Below are positions 57,483-64,000 of a DNA stretch of 64,000 nucleotides, one piece after another. Numbering within the stretch: the stretch's first letter is position 1; every line of letters starts with the position of its first letter. The notes under the pieces were generated by a model. That model was not told the DNA's origin, made no database searches, and was given only the letters and a program-made list of their open reading frames with translations. The DNA comes from Nymphaea colorata (lineage: Eukaryota > Streptophyta > Magnoliopsida > Nymphaeales > Nymphaeaceae). The translations under genes and the position numbers were made by a program. The stretch is taken from positions 18,509,934 to 18,573,933 of the forward strand of contig NC_045138.2 of the NCBI RefSeq assembly GCF_008831285.2, written 5' to 3'.

Positions 57483-58331
57483 ATGACAGAAGATTCAAGC
57501 ATCGGAACCACCACCAGAGTGGTAGAAAAAATTATCGTGCAGGAGCAACCAAGCCCTGCAAACAAGATTACTTCTGTACTTCTAAATGGCAGCAACTATT
57601 TGGCTTGGTCCAAATCGGCGATGCTCTATTTAAGTGGCAGAAACAAGCTGGATTTCGTGACCGAAGATCTTCCAAGACCTGCTGAAACAGATCCGACTTA
57701 TAGAGAATGGCGATCCACCAATCATCTCATAATGTCCTGGTTAATTAACTCTATGGAGCCTAAAGTCGCACGTGGATTCTATTTCGCAGAAACTGCTCAT
57801 CAAATTTGGAGAAAGGCAAAAGACCTCTATAGTGAAAAAAATGACATTGCTCGTATGTATCAACTCTCTCAAGGTATTCGGGATCTCAAAAAGCACCACA
57901 AAAATTTTGGTGACCTGCTAGGCGACATCCAAGGTATGTGGGACGAACTTGACTATCTTATGGATATGTCTGCTACACTTAGATCTCGAGAAAAGTTGCG
58001 TGAACAACAAAAAATTTTTGAGCTTCTTGCGACTCTTGGCCCAGAATATGAACCCATCCGAAGCCAAATTTTAATGTCCCTGGAGCTTCCTTCTCTTAGC
58101 ACTGTTTGCTCAATTCTTATGAGAGACGAATCCAGAAAAAAGGTTATGTTTCAAAATTCTGATTCTTTTAAAGAGAACTCTAGCAATATAGAACAGGTTG
58201 CCTTCTATGGAGCCGATAAAAGCAGTGAACATAAATGGAAGAATCGTCCAAAACGATTTTGTTCTCATTGCAAAAAGGAGGGTCATACCAAGGAAAGGTG
58301 TTGGTTCCTCCACGGAAAACCCACACCATGA
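57483..58331 (+). CDS. gag: Copia Gag
   Basis: A 282-residue capsid protein with the copia Gag signature NGSNYLAWSKSAMLYLSG near the N-terminus and a CCHC zinc knuckle at residues 260, 263, 268 and 273 (CSHCKKEGHTKERC). It packages element RNA into virus-like particles. In an intact copia element Gag reads through into protease; here a TGA at 58329-58331 ends it. Confidence 0.9.
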   Translation: MTEDSSIGTTTRVVEKIIVQEQPSPANKITSVLLNGSNYLAWSKSAMLYLSGRNKLDFVTEDLPRPAETDPTYREWRSTNHLIMSWLINSMEPKVARGFYFAETAHQIWRKAKDLYSEKNDIARMYQLSQGIRDLKKHHKNFGDLLGDIQGMWDELDYLMDMSATLRSREKLREQQKIFELLATLGPEYEPIRSQILMSLELPSLSTVCSILMRDESRKKVMFQNSDSFKENSSNIEQVAFYGADKSSEHKWKNRPKRFCSHCKKEGHTKERCWFLHGKPTP

Positions 58332-58771
58332 GGACAGAAAAAAGAGAGAAGGGGAGCACCACTACCGTAGCGAATGTTGCAACCAAAACTCTTGATACTT
58401 CAGATCTTCCTCAGTTGCTGGAAAAAATAAACGAACTGCTGAAAAATGTCAAGAATCACGATGATAAAGAACATCAAAACAGTACGGCAGCTTCAGCAAG
58501 TGCTACTGGTAACGCTTTTACTTCACTCAAATCTGATTATTGGATTGTCGATTCTGGAGTTAGTGATCATATGTCTATGAACTGCCATAACCTTAGTAAT
58601 TATTCTTCTATGACTAGAAAAAAATCTGTTGTTATTGCTAATGGTTCTTCTATGCATGTTCAAGGAGAAGGAGAATTAGATATTCTTAGAAATGGTGCTA
58701 AATCTAAAGTGCTCTACATGCCAGATCTCTCGACCAACTTGTTGTCCGTTTCAAAATTGTTAGAGATTTAA
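58332..58771 (+). pseudogene. Copia protease region, out of frame with gag and with pol
   Basis: The aspartic protease motif reads WIVDSGVSDHMS, where the usual form is DSGA(S/T). The frame is offset from gag (change near the A-run at 58340) and ends at 58771 (TAA). The next conserved residues continue in the third frame, so there is a second frame change at about 58768. These breaks would block production of Pol by simple translation. Confidence 0.85.
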
Positions 58772-58866
58772 ATTGTCAAGTTATTTTCTCTCCCACTAAC
58801 GTTGTTTTACAGGACCCTATATCGAAGAGGAAGATTGGTGAGGGAACTCACGAAAACGGGCTATAT

Positions 58867-61728
58867 ATGCTGAAAATCAATGAATATGCCTTGACTGCCC
58901 AAATCAACCGAGAAGGTGAACTTTGGCATCGGAGACTTGGTCACCCATCACATCGTGTTTTGAATGTTTTGTTACCAAATTTGAATTATGACTCTCATGT
59001 TTGTGAAACTTGCAAGTATGCTAAAATGTCTAGACTTCCATTCCATGAATCCTTAAACAATGCTATGTTTCCTTTTGATCTTGTTCATACCGATGTATGG
59101 GGGCCGGCCCCCGTGAAATCTTACTCAAATTTTCGGTATTATCTCACTTTCATTGATGATTTTTCAAAAACCACTTGGATTTATCTATTAAAAACCAAGG
59201 ATGAAGTTTTTTCAAAATTTCTAGAATTTTACAAAATGGTTGAAACTCAATTTGCAACTCGTATAAAATGTCTTAGATCCGACAATGGTACGGAATATAA
59301 AAACCAATTCTTTGAACAATTCAAAAAAGAGAGCGGGATGGACCATCAATTCACCTGTGTAGATACACCCCAACAAAATGGGGTGGCAGAACGAAAAAAT
59401 CGTCATCTTCTAGAAATGACTAGGTCTTTACTATTTGATATGAATGTTCCTAAACATTTTTGGAGTGATGCAGTTTTGACAGCATGTTATACTATCAATC
59501 GCACACCCACAAGAATTCTTGCTGGAAAAACTCCTTTGGAAGCCCTCATGAAAAGGAAATTTAAAGTGGACCACATGAGAATTTTTGGATGCACTGTCTA
59601 TGTCAAGAGTAAAGCTGCAGACAAACTCAGCCACAGAGCAAAAAAATGCATTTTCTTGGGCTACTCATCGACAAAAAAGGGGTTCAGGTGTTATGATGTT
59701 ACCGCCAAGCAGATCCATATCTCTCGCGATGTAGTTTTTGATGAAAAAAGGTCTTATTTCTCTCACGATGCAAGGCAAGGGGAGGATAGTTCCAAGCACG
59801 ACATCATGGTCACACCCAATAGTCTACCATACAATGATTTTAATATCACCATAACCCATCATCGTAGTGACCTTGAAGGAAGAGAAACCGTTGAAAACCT
59901 TGAAACTGATCCTAACAGTACAGAAGTCTCTTTTGAGCCTCAAGCAGATCAAAGCAATGAAAGTGGAGCTATAGATCCTATTGAACCTTACTTGAAAACT
60001 TTAGAATCTCACCCGTTTGAACCCACTCTAAGGAGATCTTCTCGAAACATTCAGCCACCTAGACATTTGAAAGACTTTGTCACCAACATCGCTGTTTCTC
60101 ATCCTTTGGAAAAATATTTGAGTTATAGCAATCAACCCAAACACCATGTGGCCTTCCTTAGTCGCATTGAAAAACAAAAAGATCCTACTACATACCAAGA
60201 AGCCAAAGACCAAAAAATATGGGTTGAAGCCATGCATGAAGAGCTAGATGCTCTCCACAAAAATCGTACATGGGAACTTGTAACTCTTCCAGTGGGAAAA
60301 CGTGCCGTTGGGTGCAAATGGATTTTCAAAACCAAGTACAAGAGTGATGGCTCCATTGAACGCCACAAGGCACGCCTGGTTGCTAAAGGGTATACTCAAA
60401 CACAAGGGTTAGACTACGAAGAAACTTTTGCTCCTGTTGCAAAAATGACTACCATCAGAATTCTCCTATCAATTGCTTGCAATTTTGAATGGCCTTTGTT
60501 TCAATTAGATGTGAAGAATGCTTTTCTACAAGGCGACCTTCAAGAAGAAGTATATATGAACCTGCCACCAGGCCATCTTATGGAATGCACTCCAAGTCTT
60601 GTTTGCAGACTCAAGAAGTCGATTTATGGATTGAAGCAATCTCCTAGAGCCTGGTATCAAAAATTGAGTGATGCATTGGAAAACAAAAAATTCATCAGAT
60701 GCTACTCAGATAATTCAGTTTTTATCAAGAGATCAGACGATAAAATTGTTGTTGTATTGATTTATGTGGATGACATAATAATTACAGGCAACGATGAACA
60801 AGAGATGGATCACACAAAGTGGTATCTTCACAATACGTTTGAAATCAAAGACTTGGGCAGACTAAAGTACTTTTTGGGAATCGAAGTTGCCAGATCCAAG
60901 AAAGGTATCTTTCTAAACCAACGGAAGTACATACTTGATTTACTTAAAGAAACGAGGAAAACAAGTATCAGGCCAGCAGATACGCCCATAGAAGTCTACC
61001 CTAAACTTGACAATACTAAGGATGAACCTATTGAAAATGTGACAAGCTATCAAAGACTTGTGAGTAAATTAATCTATCTTACGGTCACACGACCTGACAT
61101 CAATTATGCTGTCAGTCTGGTAAGTCAACATATGCATTCGCCTAAAGCAGTTCATGTCAAAGCTGTGGAAAGAATTCTCAGATACTTGAAGAAGACTCCA
61201 GGACAAGGTTTGTGGTACAAAGTGAATGGGCATGTTAACATACAAGGTTATTCAGATGCAGACTGGGCTGGTGCTTCAGATAGAAGATCGATGACAGGTT
61301 ATTGTGTGTATGTTGGTGATAACCTAGTTTCTTGGAAAAGCAAAAAACAACACACTGTTTCTAGATCCAGTGCTGAGGCTGAATACAGGGCAATGGCGAC
61401 TACCTCAAGCGAGCTCATTTGGATAAAATCACTCATCCAAGAACTTGGATTTGTTATCAAGTCTCCCATTCCAATGCACTGTGACAATCAAGCTGCAATT
61501 CATATAGCAGCAAATTCAGTTTTTCACGAACGCACCAAACATATAGAAATTGATTGTCATTATGTACGTGAAAAGGTCCAAAAAGGAGAGATTGAAACTC
61601 CATATACTAGAAGCACAGAGCAGCTGGCCGATGGATTTACTAAGGGACTTCCTACAAAGCAATTTGACGATATTAAAAGCAAGTGGGACTGTTTGAATCT
61701 CTACGCCCCACTTGAAGGGGAGTGTTGA
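58867..61728 (+). CDS. pol: Copia Pol: integrase, reverse transcriptase, RNase H
   Basis: An open frame of 953 residues. Order: GAG-pre-integrase with LWHRRLGHPSHRVL near residue 19 and CETC, integrase core with D76, D139 and E175 (D-x35-E spacing), RT with FQLDVKNAFLQGDL and the catalytic YVDD at 633-636, and RNase H with DADWAG near 797, SSAEAEYRAM and CDNQAA. All catalytic residues are present. The listed start is only the first Met of the frame; the natural protein would be cut from a longer Gag-Pol. The stop codon TGA (61726-61728) lies in the first bases of the 3' LTR. Confidence 0.93.
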   Translation: MLKINEYALTAQINREGELWHRRLGHPSHRVLNVLLPNLNYDSHVCETCKYAKMSRLPFHESLNNAMFPFDLVHTDVWGPAPVKSYSNFRYYLTFIDDFSKTTWIYLLKTKDEVFSKFLEFYKMVETQFATRIKCLRSDNGTEYKNQFFEQFKKESGMDHQFTCVDTPQQNGVAERKNRHLLEMTRSLLFDMNVPKHFWSDAVLTACYTINRTPTRILAGKTPLEALMKRKFKVDHMRIFGCTVYVKSKAADKLSHRAKKCIFLGYSSTKKGFRCYDVTAKQIHISRDVVFDEKRSYFSHDARQGEDSSKHDIMVTPNSLPYNDFNITITHHRSDLEGRETVENLETDPNSTEVSFEPQADQSNESGAIDPIEPYLKTLESHPFEPTLRRSSRNIQPPRHLKDFVTNIAVSHPLEKYLSYSNQPKHHVAFLSRIEKQKDPTTYQEAKDQKIWVEAMHEELDALHKNRTWELVTLPVGKRAVGCKWIFKTKYKSDGSIERHKARLVAKGYTQTQGLDYEETFAPVAKMTTIRILLSIACNFEWPLFQLDVKNAFLQGDLQEEVYMNLPPGHLMECTPSLVCRLKKSIYGLKQSPRAWYQKLSDALENKKFIRCYSDNSVFIKRSDDKIVVVLIYVDDIIITGNDEQEMDHTKWYLHNTFEIKDLGRLKYFLGIEVARSKKGIFLNQRKYILDLLKETRKTSIRPADTPIEVYPKLDNTKDEPIENVTSYQRLVSKLIYLTVTRPDINYAVSLVSQHMHSPKAVHVKAVERILRYLKKTPGQGLWYKVNGHVNIQGYSDADWAGASDRRSMTGYCVYVGDNLVSWKSKKQHTVSRSSAEAEYRAMATTSSELIWIKSLIQELGFVIKSPIPMHCDNQAAIHIAANSVFHERTKHIEIDCHYVREKVQKGEIETPYTRSTEQLADGFTKGLPTKQFDDIKSKWDCLNLYAPLEGEC
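61709..61722 (+). other. Polypurine tract
   Basis: 'cacttgaaggggag' directly before the 3' LTR primes plus-strand DNA synthesis in LTR elements. Confidence 0.8.
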
Positions 61729-62051
61729 AAGTAATCGTTTCAGCCAGCGCAGCATACTCAACGGCTCCTCTCAATCTTGCCTTTTGAAGCCCATTGAACG
61801 TTGAAAGGATTATTACCATTCTCGCTAGTTTCCTCAATAATCTTTAATCTTGTATGTAAAGTTCATCAAACGTTCATATTGATCAGATATTATATATGCC
61901 CTTGTAAATCAAAGAAAAAATAGAGAGAAAGAAAATAGAGGAAAGCAAAGAGCTGCTGCTCTGGTGTTCTTCGTGGATGTAGGTCTATGAACCGAACCAC
62001 GTAAAATCTGTGTTTCAATTCTTCGTCTTCCTCCTCTCTCCCATTTCAACA
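61723..62051 (+). repeat. 3' LTR of the copia element
   Basis: It is identical in length (329 bases) to the 5' LTR, with four substitutions that I can count (two near 61745-61760, one near 61808, one near 61924). Confidence 0.95.
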
Positions 62052-63090
62052 AAGACGAAACGAAGTTTGTCATGTTGGAGGACGAACAGCAGGTAGCAGT
62101 CGAGGAGAAGTCGGAAAAAGTGGGAAGAGAACACTGTCGGAGAAGACGAAACTCCCGTAACTCTTGAAGAGGAGGAGATTATGAATGCCACCGGCGAACG
62201 TGAAACACCGCAGCTGTTACGGCGGAATTTTTTTGCAGAGAGGATGAAAGGCCGCAATATTTTACCATAAAAAATTCCATCCTTCGTCCATAAAATTTAA
62301 AACAAAAAATTCGATGCCCTCTTTCTTTCACGCAAATTTTTCCATGACTACAGGTTTTGTCCTGGGACGGGGAGGCCCATGCGACTGCTGAAATTGCCGT
62401 CGCCGTCTCCCCTTCTTCCTGTACTCAGCTAACTAATTTTCCATTTTTCCGGAAAGCACCTGCTGCAAGTACGCCGCCATCTGTACAAAAAACCACTTTA
62501 CAAATAATAAAATGACAAAAGAAAGATGCTCATTAGGCTCTGAACTAAATCTATACTGAAACAATAAAAGCGTGAGGCTCGATCGCCTCTACATAAAAGA
62601 TTTGAATCCCTGGAAATTTCACACCTAAGATCTCGATCTCCTCTACATAAAAGATTTAAATCCCTGGAAATTTCACACCTAAGATCTTTATTTTATTTCT
62701 GTGCATTGAGAAAAATCAGATTTAAGATCGGAGGGGGAGGGTTTGATCTTAAATCCACTGTTCTCAAATCGTCACGATCTCAAATCCAAGGCTGTCAATC
62801 ATATCCTAAGGGATTGAGACCAACATTTGAGTTGTATCATGAACACAATACAGATGCATCTTTAATTTTTAAATACATGGTTTTGGTCGCCGTTTATCGT
62901 TCTATTTACAGCTCATAGATATGTTCTGAACCAAGATACGACAATCGATTGGATAATCTCTTGATCCAGGTTTAGAATTGCAGCTGGTGGTAAAACTACT
63001 TCAAGTTCAGCTTTTGGAGCAAAGAGAGACCAGCTTGTATTGCGATCTGTTTGCAACACTGTAGTACTGTAAGAAAGTCATAAACCATCT
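62052..63090 (+). repeat. 3' flank module, behind gene C, third part
   Basis: This continues the module after the copia element and matches 48995-50020 with very few differences, including the 54-base doubling at 62578-62685. Confidence 0.85.
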
Positions 63091-63369
63091 TAGCTGGAAT
63101 TTAATTTCTTTTCTAAGCCTGAAAGGATGAAGCTATTGACAAGGAAAGTGCATCAGTGTCCCGTATTTGAAATCATTTGGTCCAAGTCTTCTTTGACCCA
63201 TGTTGGTCTCTCTTTTAATTTATCATTAATGTTGGTTTCACCTCTTCAAATTAAAAATATATATATAAACGTAATCACTCCCTTTCCCTCTCTCTAAATA
63301 ATTTTTAATTCGATTACCAGGTGTCCTCCTTCTTCAGAGACCAAGTTGTTTTTAAGAGTTGTAGTAGAG
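63091..63369 (+). repeat. Dispersed repeat D, copy 9, and spacer
   Basis: 63105-63205 holds D blocks ('ctgaaaggatgaagctattgacaagg'). The rest is T-rich and similar to 40170-40520 ('catgttggtctctcttttaatttatcatt'). Confidence 0.5.
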
Positions 63370-64000
63370 GGAAGGATATGGCGAGATTTTCAAAAGTCGT
63401 GCAATATTTACGAGAATATTTCCTGATATATATATATATATATCAGGAAAATCTCGTGACATTCTGAAAATCTCAACAAATGAATTTCTCACAATTTGTT
63501 TGTGTTTTATAATTTTTTCTATTTTTATTAGTTTTTCTTTTCCAATTTTTAGGTTTCTTTTAACTTATCAAGATATTTTTTTTTTTAGAAAATCAAGCGT
63601 CAAAAAAATACCCGAGAAAAACTTTCCTGTGAACAACACTTGTGACAAAACTTTAAAAATTCTAGACCATTTTAATAAAAAAATCACACTCTAACCTTAT
63701 CTTCTCCCTCCTCTCTCCTCCGTGCTAGAGTTCAAAGTTCATGTCTCTCCAATAAATTAGAAGTTCCAAAAAAGCAAGGAAATTTCGGGTGGTATACAAT
63801 TGGAAGATCTCAGTCTACATAATAATGGTTTGTCCACATTAGTGGATCCTTAAAATTAATGCAAAGAAAAGTCTCCATGCATTTAACTAGTAAGTGCATG
63901 CATGCACAGACTGTCCACCAAGAGCAACTCAACGTCAAGCAAGCCTAAATTATCTCAGTCACTTTCTCCGGTTCCAGCGGTCTTTTGGATCTACAGCGGT
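63370..64000 (+). repeat. 5' flank module at the window edge
   Basis: This matches 40510-41100 and 17800-18170 up to the last base ('ggtcttttggatctacagcggt'). In gene A this module is followed by a DUF247 start about 450 bases later. A palindrome 'tcctgata ... tatcagga' encloses an AT repeat at 63421-63448. Confidence 0.65.

Larger units (their letters stand above)
56390..62051 (+). mobile_element. Ty1/copia LTR retrotransposon, complete, 5662 bp
   Basis: Two 329-base LTRs, target duplication 'aagac' on both sides (56385-56389, 62052-62056), tRNA-iMet primer site, gag, protease, integrase, RT and RNase H in copia order (integrase before RT), and a purine tract before the 3' LTR. The empty site is visible behind gene B at about 48995. 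I count 4 substitutions between the LTRs, about 1.2 percent, so the insertion is recent. The internal reading frame is interrupted by a stop and two frame changes, so this copy probably cannot make a normal Gag-Pol. Confidence 0.96.

Noticed and set aside
57308-57685. 125-residue frame in the copia leader
   Set aside because: It overlaps the gag start in another frame and has no domain; it is a shadow frame.
63418-63452. AT-core palindrome as a terminator or cruciform element
   Set aside because: It is a microsatellite with short flanking symmetry in a 5' flank module; nothing links it to a transcript.
1-64000. tRNA, rRNA or CRISPR features
   Set aside because: None seen. The tRNA-like match at 56719 is the copia primer site, and the short repeats are microsatellites or transposon ends without spacer structure.

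Overview
This window is nuclear DNA of a flowering plant. The evidence is a CNL-type NLR resistance gene, a tandem array of DUF247 genes with plant-style introns, a Ty1/copia retrotransposon primed by initiator-Met tRNA, LINE 3' ends and several hAT-like and Harbinger-like non-autonomous DNA transposons. The sequence is AT-rich outside exons and is typical of an unstable, duplication-prone gene cluster. Nothing in it fixes the species.

Layout. 0.5-4.3 kb: one intronless CC-NB-ARC-LRR gene that ends in a tandem 144-bp LRR repeat. 4.3-17 kb: no intact gene, only dispersed repeats, the first of two copies of an 8-kb direct duplication (about 8.8-16.9 and 30.6-38.8 kb), a DUF247 exon-2 remnant and a wrecked copia pol fragment. 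18.6-22.2 kb: intact DUF247 gene A. 25-31 kb: a LINE 3' end and a DUF247 pseudogene broken by a nonsense codon, a hAT-like element in exon 1, and in exon 2 a 1.17-kb TIR element that carries an mTERF-like gene fragment and a nested hAT-like MITE. 30.6-38.8 kb: second copy of the 8-kb block. 39-45 kb: gene-free flank modules and a 706-bp hAT-like element with an 8-bp target duplication. 45.8-48.0 kb: intact DUF247 gene B with a clear TATA box. 51.9-53.8 kb: intact DUF247 gene C. 56.4-62.1 kb: a complete, young copia element (329-bp LTRs, 5-bp target duplication) inserted in the 3' flank module of gene C; the matching empty site is present behind gene B. The right edge (63.4-64.0 kb) is the start of another 5' flank module, so the array probably continues.

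How the parts fit together. All DUF247 units are on the + strand. The intact genes share a two-exon layout with a phase-1 intron between the N-terminal half (GPYHH, LLDGCFLL and LLENQIP motifs) and the C-terminal half, which ends in one membrane segment. The 5' and 3' flanks are duplicated with the genes, so the array grew by unequal exchange of whole units and was then broken up by transposons. DUF247 proteins are the male and female determinants of the grass S/Z self-incompatibility loci. Whether this array has a recognition role cannot be decided from sequence alone.
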